Source: Clostridia bacterium (GTDB lineage Bacteria; Bacillota; Clostridia; Oscillospirales; Acutalibacteraceae). From it: 64,000 bases of DNA. This document shows, piece by piece, positions 34,121-43,121 of the stretch. Below the pieces are notes generated by a model. That model did no database searches, had not been told where the DNA came from, and worked only from the letters and a program-made list of their open reading frames with translations. The position numbers and the translations under genes are program-made. Each line of letters starts with the position of its first letter. Position 1 is the stretch's first letter. The stretch spans positions 1 to 64,000 of the forward strand of contig JAGASD010000007.1 of the NCBI GenBank assembly GCA_017621885.1. Direction: 5' to 3'.

Positions 34121-35749
34121 ATGAAAACTACAAAAAGATTTTTATCGGTTTTGGTTGCCGTTGTTTTGCTTTTAACAAGCTTCAGTGTTATCGGTTTTGC
34201 CGTGAATCTTGGTGAAAGCTATTACATTGATGCAGTAAACGGTAACGATGCAAACAGCGGTTTAAGCGAAGAGGATGCCGTTAAGACTATCGGCGGTCTC
34301 AAATTAGGCAATATCACCGCAGGTACAAAATTTCTTTTCAAAAATGGCGGTAAATATGAGTGTACGGCTACTCTCGGCAGTGTAAGCGGTACAAAGGATA
34401 ACCCTATTGTTATTTCGTCTTACGGTGAGGGTGAGAAAGCTGTTCTTTATACAAATGCGGCAACAGAGGTTTTAACTCTTATTGACTGCTCTTATGTAAC
34501 CGTTTGTGATATTGATATTACAGCACCCAACGGCGGCGGTATCTGGATAAACACAGCAACGAAGCCCTCTGTTGGTATAACTATTGACAATGTTTATTTT
34601 TATGATATGCCCAACGGTAAGGTAACAAGCCGTGACGATTTCAGCTTGGGTGCCGCCCGTGCAAGAGCAGCGGTTATGGTAAAGAGTCTTCCCGGTACGT
34701 CAAGATACCCCGTTAATGACCTTACAATCACAAATTGCGAGGTTTATGACGTGGCAAACGGATTTATTATCTGGGGCTCTTGGAATGAGTCTGAAACACC
34801 CTGGTGTGAAAACGAGTCTGAAATTGACCCCGTTTTCAACACAGGACTTCTCATTAAAGATTGCTATCTTCACGATATGGATGCAGAAGCGATGGTTATC
34901 GGTATGTGCGACGGAGCGTTGGTTACAAATTGCCGTGCTATTGATTGTTGTCAGGGTGAAGGCGTTGATGAAAACGGTGAAATTCTTTATTTTACGGCCG
35001 CAATGTGGTTTTGGGGCAGTGTGAACAGTACAATTCAGTATTGTGAAATTGCAGGTCAGAAAAACTTCGGTGACGGTATGGCTGTTGACTTTGACTCATA
35101 TACACATAACTGTACTTATCAATACATTTATTCTCACGATAATATGAGATTTGTTTGCAATAACCCAAACTATTCGGGACATCACGGCAACACGGTTCGC
35201 TACTGCTTGTCAGTTAATGATAACGGCGGCAGAAGCACAATGGCTGTAGGCTCCTGCGGTGAGCACGAATTTAATTTCTATAATAATACTATTATTAATT
35301 CTGCAGAATTCCATTTCAAAAATATGTATAATTCCTACGTTGCGAATAACATTTTTGTAATGCAGGACGGCTGTACAATCGCTTATGACCTGGATAATGC
35401 ATTAAGAGGAAATGTTTTTGAGAATAACTGTTATTACAACGTTATGTCACCTGTTATTGACCTTGGTTCATTGAATGTGAATCCCGGTTTTGCAGGAGAT
35501 AACACAAGCGATATAAAGAACTATGAGCTTTCAGCGGATTCACCCCTTGTTGGCGGCGGTGCTAAGATTGATGACGGCTTGACCACGGATTTCTTCGGCA
35601 ATGAAATCACAAGCAGCAATATCGGTTGCTACAGCGGTGACGGTGTTGAGGCTGAATACCCCGAAGAAACTTCAAATGAATTCCTTTTCAGAATATTGAA
35701 AAATATTATTCAGACATTGATTCACGAGATTATGGGTCTTTTTGACTAA
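34121..35749 (+). CDS. secreted right-handed beta-helix protein
   Basis: The 542-residue exported protein has a signal peptide (1-26). It then opens with YYIDAVNGNDANSGLSEEDA, the usual start of parallel beta-helix, pectate-lyase-like proteins. Repeated short strands (residues ~90-480) contain many Asn and His and phrases such as VTVCDIDITAP and LLIKDCYLHDMDAEA. It probably binds or cleaves an acidic polysaccharide, but I cannot identify catalytic residues. A hydrophobic amphipathic C-terminus (FLFRILKNIIQTLIHEIMG) could associate with the surface. ATG 34121 has TAGGAGA upstream; the longer frame has no signal peptide. Confidence 0.75.
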   Translation: MKTTKRFLSVLVAVVLLLTSFSVIGFAVNLGESYYIDAVNGNDANSGLSEEDAVKTIGGLKLGNITAGTKFLFKNGGKYECTATLGSVSGTKDNPIVISSYGEGEKAVLYTNAATEVLTLIDCSYVTVCDIDITAPNGGGIWINTATKPSVGITIDNVYFYDMPNGKVTSRDDFSLGAARARAAVMVKSLPGTSRYPVNDLTITNCEVYDVANGFIIWGSWNESETPWCENESEIDPVFNTGLLIKDCYLHDMDAEAMVIGMCDGALVTNCRAIDCCQGEGVDENGEILYFTAAMWFWGSVNSTIQYCEIAGQKNFGDGMAVDFDSYTHNCTYQYIYSHDNMRFVCNNPNYSGHHGNTVRYCLSVNDNGGRSTMAVGSCGEHEFNFYNNTIINSAEFHFKNMYNSYVANNIFVMQDGCTIAYDLDNALRGNVFENNCYYNVMSPVIDLGSLNVNPGFAGDNTSDIKNYELSADSPLVGGGAKIDDGLTTDFFGNEITSSNIGCYSGDGVEAEYPEETSNEFLFRILKNIIQTLIHEIMGLFD

Positions 35750-35760
35750 ATTGATAAACA

Positions 35761-35790
35761 AAAAAGTCAGGTGATTTCATCTGACTTTTT
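35761..35790 (+). terminator. terminator of the beta-helix gene
   Basis: AAAAAGTCAG and CTGACTTTTT with a 10-nt loop. Confidence 0.75.
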
Positions 35791-35818
35791 GTTATTAAAA
35801 ATAAGAGGTGAAGCTTAA

Positions 35819-36859
35819 ATGAAATCTTTTCTTGACGGAAAAATCAACGAAAGAAATCTGCCGCGGATTCTTCCGAGAGAAGAAATGCTCGATTTGCTGT
35901 TAAAGGAAGAGTACGGATATATTCCGCCGATTCCGACAGAAATGAGTTTTGAAGTTCAGGATAATTATATACCGAATTTTTGTGCAGGTAAAGCGGAAGC
36001 GAAGAGGATTGTTGCCAATTGTGTGATGGGGGATAAAACCTTCGCATTCCCGTTTTATGCGGTTTTTCCCGTTAAAGACGGAAAGCATCCGTTTTTTGTA
36101 CATATTAATTTTCGTGATGATATTCCCGACAGATTTATGCCTTCCGAAGAGCTTGTTGATAACGGTTTTGCGGTTTTTTCCTTTTGCTACAAGGATGTGA
36201 CAAGTGACGACGGTGATTTTACAAACGGTCTTGCGGGTGTGCTTTATGAAAACGGCAAAAGGAAGCCTTCTGATGCAGGCAAGCTTTCAATGTGGGCTTG
36301 GGCTTCACAACGGGTTTTGGATTACGCTTGTATTAACAGCGAAAAGCTTGATTTGAACTGTGCGGTGGTTTGCGGCCATTCAAGGCTTGGTAAAACCGCA
36401 TTGCTTACAGCGGCAACAGACGAACGCTTTAAATTTGCGTATTCAAACAATTCCGGGTGTGGCGGAGCTGCGATTTTCAGAGGAAAAAAAGGTGAAACAG
36501 CCGAAAAAATCTACAGTGCATTCCCGTATTGGTTTTGTGAGAATTTCGGTAAATACGGCAATTGTGAAAATGAAATGAAATTCGATCAGCATTATCTGTT
36601 GGCATCAATTGCACCCCGTTTTGTATGCGTGGGAAGTGCGACCGAGGATGCTTGGGCAGACCCTGTTTCGGAATTTCTTTCCTGTGTTTCCGCAGGAGAA
36701 GCTTTTAATAAATCATTTGAATGTGACGACAGATTACCCGTAGTAAACGATATGTGGTTCAATGGTGATATCGGATATCATTTCAGAGAAGGTCTTCATT
36801 ATTTCGGTCGTGAAGATTGGAACAGACTGATTGAATTTGTGAATTCACACAAATTTTGA
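35819..36859 (+). CDS. CE15-like alpha/beta hydrolase (glucuronoyl-esterase type)
   Basis: The 346-residue protein has no signal peptide. The nucleophile elbow GHSRLGKTAL (Ser about 188) matches the unusual GxSRxGK form of bacterial CE15 4-O-methyl-glucuronoyl methylesterases. The C-terminal GYHFREGLHYF probably carries the catalytic His, and Glu/Asp candidates lie in the TEDAWADP region. CE15 enzymes cut ester links between glucuronoxylan and lignin. The lack of a signal suggests an intracellular oligosaccharide substrate. It follows the beta-helix gene, with a GAGGTG ribosome site. Confidence 0.78.
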   Translation: MKSFLDGKINERNLPRILPREEMLDLLLKEEYGYIPPIPTEMSFEVQDNYIPNFCAGKAEAKRIVANCVMGDKTFAFPFYAVFPVKDGKHPFFVHINFRDDIPDRFMPSEELVDNGFAVFSFCYKDVTSDDGDFTNGLAGVLYENGKRKPSDAGKLSMWAWASQRVLDYACINSEKLDLNCAVVCGHSRLGKTALLTAATDERFKFAYSNNSGCGGAAIFRGKKGETAEKIYSAFPYWFCENFGKYGNCENEMKFDQHYLLASIAPRFVCVGSATEDAWADPVSEFLSCVSAGEAFNKSFECDDRLPVVNDMWFNGDIGYHFREGLHYFGREDWNRLIEFVNSHKF

Positions 36860-36860
36860 T

Positions 36861-36900
36861 AAAAATAACCGAGCAGTTCAAGTTCTGCTCGGTTATTTTT
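36861..36900. terminator. bidirectional terminator
   Basis: AAAAATAACCGAGCAG pairs perfectly over 16 bp with 36885-36900, between converging genes. Confidence 0.9.
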
Positions 36901-38110
36901 TATTTCTGAATTCATTTGGGGTCTTACCCGTATATTTTTTAAAAATTTTTGTAAAATAGTTTACGTCAAGTATTCCGCAGATTTGAGCAATGTTCTGGAT
37001 TTGCATATTGGTTGTGTTTAAAAGATGCTTTGCTTTTTCAACTCTGCCTTTGTTGATATATTGTGTAAGCGTCGAGCCGGTTTCCTTTTTGAAAAGGGAG
37101 GATAAATAGCTTGGGTTTACGTTTAGCATTTCAGCAAGTGAGGTGAGGGATAACTCGGCTGTAATATCTGCATCAATTCGCGTTATTGCTTTCTGAATCA
37201 AAAGAGAATAGTTTTTTTGCGAATGTGTGCTGACTAATCGGCAGTATTTTTTTATCATATAGTAAAAGAGCTCATCAGCTTCATCAAGGCTCTGAAGCTC
37301 TTCAATGATTCTTGCAAAATCTGAGGAAACGCTGTCAATATAAAGAGGGTGAACATTCCCTTTTTCAGCAGCTTTTCTTAAAAGCGTGTTCAGTATTATC
37401 ATAAAGTTCTTTGCATTGCGTAAGGGGTCTGCAATACGTGATTCTAAGGATTTACTTGGCTTTACGTTAGCGTAAACCGTATCCGCTTTGTACAATAATC
37501 CCTGAGAGACTGCGTCCAGTAAGGCATTCTCGGCATTGTAACGTCTTTCGAGTATTTGTACCATCATCCAGGGGTCGTCAGATCTGTTGTCAATATCGGG
37601 CTTGTTGAAGAACGAGGTGTCCGAAAGCTCTGAAATGCTGCGTGTTGTAATAGTGAAATTATCCATAGAACCGAAAAATGCTTCTCCAAGACTGATTACC
37701 AGTGTCATCAACATACTGTCATCATGAAGATAGGGCACGGTTGAAAAGTAATTCTGAATCTGGTTTTGCGTACGCTGTGAAAGAGCATATTTTGAGCCGT
37801 GATTTGCAATTTCTTCTTTTGTTATAAAGTTTTTGGTGTACGGTCCCACAATAAGAACGGAAGAATGGGGCGTTTCGGGAATCGGAATAAAAATATAATT
37901 ACAGAAAAAGGGGTCTGTTATTTTTTTGATTTCATTATTTCCCTGACCGCTCGCGGTAAATAAATCGGAATAGTCTTTTTTTAAGTTAAGAAAATCACGT
38001 ATGCCCATATCAAGTCTTTTGGGGATATCAGTTTTATTGATGATTGCTGTATTAATTCTGCTTTTATTGATAGCATTTATGAAAAAATTAAGCTCTTTTT
38101 CGTGCTCCAT
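36893..38110 (-). CDS. AraC-family transcriptional regulator
   Basis: The 405-residue protein has a C-terminal AraC DNA-binding domain (about 300-405), with the first helix-turn-helix around LTSLAEMLNVNPSYLSSLFKKETG and the second around IQNIAQICGILDVNYFTKIFKKYTGKTPNEFR. The ~290-residue N-terminal region is an unnamed sensor-like part. It diverges from the sugar symporter and GH2 genes, and two identical 11-bp direct repeats lie between them. It is most likely their substrate-responsive activator. No ligand can be assigned. Confidence 0.88.
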   Translation of the reverse strand: MEHEKELNFFINAINKSRINTAIINKTDIPKRLDMGIRDFLNLKKDYSDLFTASGQGNNEIKKITDPFFCNYIFIPIPETPHSSVLIVGPYTKNFITKEEIANHGSKYALSQRTQNQIQNYFSTVPYLHDDSMLMTLVISLGEAFFGSMDNFTITTRSISELSDTSFFNKPDIDNRSDDPWMMVQILERRYNAENALLDAVSQGLLYKADTVYANVKPSKSLESRIADPLRNAKNFMIILNTLLRKAAEKGNVHPLYIDSVSSDFARIIEELQSLDEADELFYYMIKKYCRLVSTHSQKNYSLLIQKAITRIDADITAELSLTSLAEMLNVNPSYLSSLFKKETGSTLTQYINKGRVEKAKHLLNTTNMQIQNIAQICGILDVNYFTKIFKKYTGKTPNEFRNKK

Positions 38111-38160
38111 AACCTACTCCTTATTTTATATTTTTTCCTTATTATTCATATTATCGTACA

Positions 38161-38243
38161 AATTTTACTAAAAATCAACGGTTACATAAAAATTTTACTA
38201 TAAAAAACAAAAATTATACTCACAAAAAAATGCTTGTTATAAT
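38161..38243 (+). promoter_or_regulatory. AraC-type direct repeats and promoter of the symporter
   Basis: AAATTTTACTA occurs at 38161-38171 and 38191-38201, exactly 30 bp apart, so both lie on the same DNA face. TATAAT at 38238-38243 follows with a poor -35 region, as expected of an activator-dependent promoter. The AraC gene starts 50 bp away on the other strand. Confidence 0.65.
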
Positions 38244-38332
38244 AAAATTAATTTGCAAAGTGGTTTTGTGCGTTTTTAACAAAAATTATCAACAAAACCG
38301 GAAAAATATAGAAAAAAGGAGGAGAATCTATT

Positions 38333-39871
38333 ATGGCTAAAAATGAAGCTAAATTAGATTCTAAAGGTTTCCGCAAGTTCGGTATGCGCGATAAGGTTGC
38401 TTATGCTTTAGGTGACTTTGGCTGCAATATGAGTTTTGCGCTTAAAGGAACCGTTCAAACTTTCTGGCTTGTTTATATGACTATGGAAACAGGCTTGTTA
38501 TCAGGTTTATTGTTATTAGTTCAGGCTTGGGACGCAATTAACGACCCGATTATCGGTAACCTTATCGATAAGGATAAAAGAAAATATAAAATGGGTAAAT
38601 TCAAAACGTATATTTTCATCGGTGCTTGCGGATTGTTGATTGCAGGTGCAGCAGTTTTCCTTCCTTTCCCCAATGCAAGTGTTATTGTTAAAGCTATTTT
38701 ATTTGTTCTCGGTTATATTGTCTGGGATGCATGCTACACAGTAGCCAATGTTCCTTATGGTTCAATGCTTTCTTTAATTACAGAGGATACAGGCGAACGT
38801 GCACAGCTTTCTACATGGCGTTCAATCGGTTCAATGTTCGGTAACATTGTTCCTATGGTAATTCTTCCTATGATTATTTGGCAGAAGGTTACTTATGACG
38901 GAACAGGTAATTACCATACAAATCCCTTAACAGGCGAAGCCTATAAAATGGGTGATGCGGTTCTCGATCCGCTCACAGGTAAACAATTTGAAACACTTTT
39001 AGGTAACAGAGTATTCTTTGCTGCTCTTATAATGGGTGTGTTAGGCTTTATCGCATTTATGGTTATGATAAAGCTTACCACAATCCGTGTTGACGAAAAT
39101 GCAATTAAAACAAATGAAGGTAACGAAAAGTTCAATATTATTTCTTCCTTCGGTAAATTTATGAAGAATCGTCCTGCAGTAGGTGCAACTGTTGCTGCTA
39201 TGGGTATGTTCCTTGGCATGCAATCTGCTACAACTGCAAATACAATTATGTTTGCTACTTATTTCAATAACGCATCAATGTCAGGTGTTGTTACAGCAAT
39301 AGGTTTCCTTCCCATGGTTGTTTTCATACCCTTTATAAAGCCTATGGTTAATAAGTTCGGTAAAAAAGAAATATCCGTTGTTGGCTCCGTTGTAACTCTT
39401 ATTGGTGCTTGTATTATGATGGTATTCCCGACAGTTGAAAATCGTAATACCGCATTGCTTGTTTACCTTGCAGGTCTTATCCTCTTCGGTATCGGTATGG
39501 GTGTTTACACTTGTGTGTCATGGGCTATGATGAGTGATGCCATTGAATACAATGAATGGAAATTCGGCACTCGTGAAGAGGGTACAGTTTATTCTCTTCA
39601 TTCATTCTTCCGCAAGCTTGCACAGGGTGTAGGTCCTTCAATTGTATTGCTTATAATGGGCGCGTTGGGTTACAATGAAAAGCTCGGTACAATTGGCCAA
39701 AGCTTCCAGACATCAAAGAATATGTGTTGGTTGGTTGCAGGCCTTTACCTTTTCAGTGCCGTTTTACAGTTTATCGGAATTGCTGTAATTTACAATCTTG
39801 ATAAGAAAAAAGTTGATAAAATGACAGCAGAGCTTGAGTCAAGAAGAAACGTTGAAATTGACGGTGAATAA
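38333..39871 (+). CDS. GPH-family glycoside/cation symporter
   Basis: The 512-residue, 12-helix major-facilitator-like protein matches the glycoside-pentoside-hexuronide:cation symporters. It has KVAYALGDFGCN near the N-terminus, the conserved WDAINDPIIGNLIDKDK loop and VPYGSMLS. It imports a sugar or oligosaccharide with Na+ or H+. A GAAAAAAGGAGGAG ribosome site lies upstream. Its pairing with the GH2 enzyme and the AraC regulator points to a short beta-galactoside or beta-glucuronide-type substrate. Confidence 0.9.
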   Translation: MAKNEAKLDSKGFRKFGMRDKVAYALGDFGCNMSFALKGTVQTFWLVYMTMETGLLSGLLLLVQAWDAINDPIIGNLIDKDKRKYKMGKFKTYIFIGACGLLIAGAAVFLPFPNASVIVKAILFVLGYIVWDACYTVANVPYGSMLSLITEDTGERAQLSTWRSIGSMFGNIVPMVILPMIIWQKVTYDGTGNYHTNPLTGEAYKMGDAVLDPLTGKQFETLLGNRVFFAALIMGVLGFIAFMVMIKLTTIRVDENAIKTNEGNEKFNIISSFGKFMKNRPAVGATVAAMGMFLGMQSATTANTIMFATYFNNASMSGVVTAIGFLPMVVFIPFIKPMVNKFGKKEISVVGSVVTLIGACIMMVFPTVENRNTALLVYLAGLILFGIGMGVYTCVSWAMMSDAIEYNEWKFGTREEGTVYSLHSFFRKLAQGVGPSIVLLIMGALGYNEKLGTIGQSFQTSKNMCWLVAGLYLFSAVLQFIGIAVIYNLDKKKVDKMTAELESRRNVEIDGE

Positions 39872-39904
39872 TTGTATATTTTTTGCTCGTGTTTAAAAAA
39901 TAAT

Positions 39905-39929
39905 AACTGCCGGCTTAAAGTCGGCAGTT
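39905..39929 (+). terminator. intercistronic hairpin between symporter and GH2
   Basis: AACTGCCG pairs with CGGCAGTT, followed by GTTTT. The weak T-tract suggests partial termination or mRNA-end stabilisation. Confidence 0.5.
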
Positions 39930-39951
39930 GTTTTGAAAAAGGAGAAACTAT

Positions 39952-42201
39952 ATGAGAGAAATCATAAACATAAACAGAAAATGGGCTTTTACAAAACAGG
40001 CTGATGCCGTACCTCAAGAGCTTCCCTTGAATTGGGATTGGGTTAATCTTCCTCATTCCTGGAACGCAATTGACGGTCAGGACGGAGATAATGACTATTA
40101 CCGCGGTACTTGCTATTATGCAAAAAAGCTCGTTAAAACCGATTTGCCCGAGTCTGACAGATATTACCTTGAAATTAAGGGTGCAAACTCTTCTGCATCT
40201 GTTTATCTTAACGGAAAGCTTCTCGGCAGTCACGATGGCGGTTACTCTACATGGCGAGTTGATTTGACAGAGATCCCGGAGCTTGAAAACCTTTTGGTAA
40301 TTGCTGTTGATAACTCGGAAAATGACAGGGTTTATCCGCAGTTTGCAGACTTTACATTCTACGGCGGTCTTTACAGAGACGTTAATATTATCTGTGTTAA
40401 TAATTCTCATTTTGAGCTTATGCACCACGGTGGTCCGGGACTTAAAATTACACCTGTAATTGAAGGTGATGACGCTAAGGTCGAAATTGAAACATGGGTT
40501 AAAAATTTCTGCGAAGGTCAGAAGCTCAGATATACCGTTAAGTCTGCTTGCGGTAAGGTTGTTGCGCAGGCGATTACTTCCGATACAAAGGTTAATCTCA
40601 CAATTGAGAACGTGCATCTTTGGCACGGTAAAAAAGATCCTTATCTTTACACAGCTGAAATTGAAATTTTAAACGATGGCGATGTTGTTGATAATATTTC
40701 ATCACGTTTTGGCTGCCGCACATTCAAGGTTGACCCCGAAAACGGATTCATCCTTAACGGTGAGGAATATCCTTTACGCGGTGTTTCCCGTCATCAGGAC
40801 CGTTGGGGCTTCGGTAATGCTCTTCTTCCCGAGCATCACGAGGAGGATATTGATTTGATTTGTGAGGTCGGTGCAACAACAATCCGTCTTGCACACTATC
40901 AGCACGATCAGTATTTCTATGACCTTTGTGATGAACGCGGTCTTGTTATCTGGGCAGAGATTCCTTATATTTCAAAGCATATGCCCACAGGTCGTGAAAA
41001 CACAATTTCACAGATGAAGGAGCTTGTTATTCAGAACTACAACCATCCGTCAATTGTTGTGTGGGGTCTTTCTAACGAAATAACAATGCAGGGTGACAGC
41101 GACCCCGATTTGCTTGAAAATCACAACATCCTCAATGATATGGTTCACGAGATGGATAAAACAAGACTCACCACAATCGCCGCAGTCTCAATGTGCGATA
41201 TTGACAGTCCTTATATACAGATTCCCGATCTCGTTTCATATAACCACTACTTCGGTTGGTATGGTGGCGACACTACTATGAACGGTCCTTGGTTCGATAA
41301 TTTCCACGCAAAATATCCGAATATTCCAATCGGTTGCAGTGAATATGGTTGTGAAGCTCTTAACTGGCACACCTCTAATCCTCAGCAGGGCGACTATACC
41401 GAAGAATATCAGGCATATTACCACGAGGAGCTTATTAAACAGTTCTTCTCAAGAAAATATATGTGGGCAACCCACGTATGGAATATGTTCGATTTTGGTG
41501 CAGACAGCCGTAATGAGGGTGGCGAAAACGGACAGAATCACAAGGGTCTTGTAACCTTCGACCGTAAGTATAAAAAAGATTCCTTCTATGCTTATAAAGC
41601 ATGGCTTTCAGATGATAAGTTCGTGCACATCTGCGGTAAGCGCTATGTTGACAGGGTTGAGGACGTTACAAAAGTAACTGTTTACTCGAATCTTCCCGAG
41701 GTTGAGCTTTTTGCAAACGGCAAGAGCCTCGGCAAAAAGGAAAGCGAAGAGCATTTCTTCTATTTTGACGTTCCGAACGTTGGTGAAACAGAGCTTGCTG
41801 CAGTTGCGGGTGAGTTTAAGGATGTATCAAAAATCCGTAAGGTTGAAGAATTCAACGAGGCTTACAGGCTCCGCGAAAAGGGTGCAGTTCTTAACTGGTT
41901 TGATATAACAGAGCCTGAAGGATATTTCTCACTTAATGATAAGCTTTCTGATATTATGGCTTGTGAAGAGGGCAAACAGCTCTTTATGGGTCTTATGGCA
42001 AATGCAATGAAGGAACAGAAGGAAGATACAATGATGGGCGATATGGGTGCCGAAATGGTGAGCGGACCTATGATGCAGATGTTGGGCGGATTTACAGTTA
42101 TTCGTCTTACAAGCCTTATGGGTGCTGCAAATCTTAAATTTACGAAAGAACAGCTTCTGGGACTTAATGCCGCTCTTAATCAGATAAAAAAACCTGAATA
42201 A
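39952..42201 (+). CDS. glycoside hydrolase family 2 enzyme
   Basis: The 749-residue cytoplasmic enzyme has the GH2 order: sugar-binding jelly-roll (about 1-175), Ig-like domain (about 180-275), TIM barrel (about 276-570). The acid/base is Glu376 in WGLSNEITM and the nucleophile Glu464 in GCSEYGCE. Beta-galactosidase and beta-glucuronidase are both possible. The C-terminus adds a further Ig-like piece and an ~85-residue Met-rich extension (about 660-749) I cannot assign. It probably cleaves the sugar brought in by the symporter upstream. Confidence 0.88.
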   Translation: MREIININRKWAFTKQADAVPQELPLNWDWVNLPHSWNAIDGQDGDNDYYRGTCYYAKKLVKTDLPESDRYYLEIKGANSSASVYLNGKLLGSHDGGYSTWRVDLTEIPELENLLVIAVDNSENDRVYPQFADFTFYGGLYRDVNIICVNNSHFELMHHGGPGLKITPVIEGDDAKVEIETWVKNFCEGQKLRYTVKSACGKVVAQAITSDTKVNLTIENVHLWHGKKDPYLYTAEIEILNDGDVVDNISSRFGCRTFKVDPENGFILNGEEYPLRGVSRHQDRWGFGNALLPEHHEEDIDLICEVGATTIRLAHYQHDQYFYDLCDERGLVIWAEIPYISKHMPTGRENTISQMKELVIQNYNHPSIVVWGLSNEITMQGDSDPDLLENHNILNDMVHEMDKTRLTTIAAVSMCDIDSPYIQIPDLVSYNHYFGWYGGDTTMNGPWFDNFHAKYPNIPIGCSEYGCEALNWHTSNPQQGDYTEEYQAYYHEELIKQFFSRKYMWATHVWNMFDFGADSRNEGGENGQNHKGLVTFDRKYKKDSFYAYKAWLSDDKFVHICGKRYVDRVEDVTKVTVYSNLPEVELFANGKSLGKKESEEHFFYFDVPNVGETELAAVAGEFKDVSKIRKVEEFNEAYRLREKGAVLNWFDITEPEGYFSLNDKLSDIMACEEGKQLFMGLMANAMKEQKEDTMMGDMGAEMVSGPMMQMLGGFTVIRLTSLMGAANLKFTKEQLLGLNAALNQIKKPE

Positions 42202-42203
42202 AA

Positions 42204-42246
42204 AATACCGCCCCGCATCTGAAAAATGCGGGGCGGTATTTAATTT
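42204..42246. terminator. bidirectional terminator
   Basis: A 15-bp perfect GC-rich stem, AATACCGCCCCGCAT with its complement at 42226-42240, between converging genes. Confidence 0.9.
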
Positions 42247-42944
42247 TATTCGGGTCTTGTGTAGGGAATGTCGGTGATTTTAAGCCTGTAATTACCGTTT
42301 CGCAATTCTCTTAAAAGGTCATCGTTGCTGTTTATAGGGCAGGTGAAATAAATTCCTCCGATTGCAACATCCTCCGGCTCGTGAAAATCAGAGCCTGATG
42401 TGACAATTTTTTTGTTTTTTGCTTCTGCCCAGATTTTTGCCATTTCGTTTGAAGAATGGTGACGGGGATTTCCGTTGAAAATTTCATATCCGTCAAGTAT
42501 CTTCCAGTCTTCAATCTTCATACCACGCCTGAAAGGGTGTGCCTGGATGAAAAGAAGTCCGTTTTCGTGGGCGAGCTTTGCAAATTTTTTAGGACCTAAT
42601 TCCATAAGGTCACCGTTGTTTCGCAAAAACTCCTCTGTAACGCCGTATACGAGGTAATCGTTAGGGTGGTTATAAAAGTTTATTTCCATACCTAAAAGCA
42701 CGTTGAATTTGCCCTCAGCGGCTTTTTTCACGGTGTTGTAGCCCCTAAGGAAATGGTCAATTTTTTCATCCCATGGGATATTCTCGATTTTTGGTACTCT
42801 GAAGGTGGAGGGGTTCATATGGTCGGTCAAAACAATGCCCGAATAACCTTTTCCTTCATAGCTTTCAACCATTTTTTTTGCCTCTGTGCCGGAGCAAGTG
42901 CTTACTTCTTTAACGTGAGCGTGCATTTCATAAAGATATTCCAT
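42246..42944 (-). CDS. PHP-domain metal-dependent phosphoesterase
   Basis: The 232-residue protein shows the PHP metal-ligand motifs in order: MHAHVKEVSTCSG, LTDHMN, GMEINF, AHPFRRG and GSDFHEP. PHP proteins include histidinol phosphatases, nuclease domains and small-molecule phosphoesterases. The his operon in this window lacks a histidinol phosphatase, so this could supply it, but the sequence is closer to generic PHP proteins than to HisK/HisJ as I know them. It stands alone between two sugar-related clusters. Confidence 0.8.
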   Translation of the reverse strand: MEYLYEMHAHVKEVSTCSGTEAKKMVESYEGKGYSGIVLTDHMNPSTFRVPKIENIPWDEKIDHFLRGYNTVKKAAEGKFNVLLGMEINFYNHPNDYLVYGVTEEFLRNNGDLMELGPKKFAKLAHENGLLFIQAHPFRRGMKIEDWKILDGYEIFNGNPRHHSSNEMAKIWAEAKNKKIVTSGSDFHEPEDVAIGGIYFTCPINSNDDLLRELRNGNYRLKITDIPYTRPE

Positions 42945-43062
42945 TAAAACTATCTCTTTTCTTTGGGATTTTGACTACAGTCATTATAATTCCTTTTTTT
43001 ATTGTTGTCTATGCTTAAATAATAAAAAAGACGGTTTTATCAATTTATCTTTGAAATTGGTA

Positions 43063-43090
43063 TTGCAAATATCAGTAAAAATGATACAAT
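43063..43090 (+). promoter_or_regulatory. promoter of the oxidoreductase gene
   Basis: TTGCAA (43063-43068) and TACAAT (43085-43090), 16-bp spacer. Confidence 0.6.
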
Positions 43091-43121
43091 AAAACCATAA
43101 TTTATTGTTGGAGGTAGCAAT

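Noticed and set aside
39790..40626. 278-codon minus-strand ORF over the symporter end and GH2 start
   Set aside because: It overlaps two strong genes and their intergenic hairpin, and has no recognisable domain.
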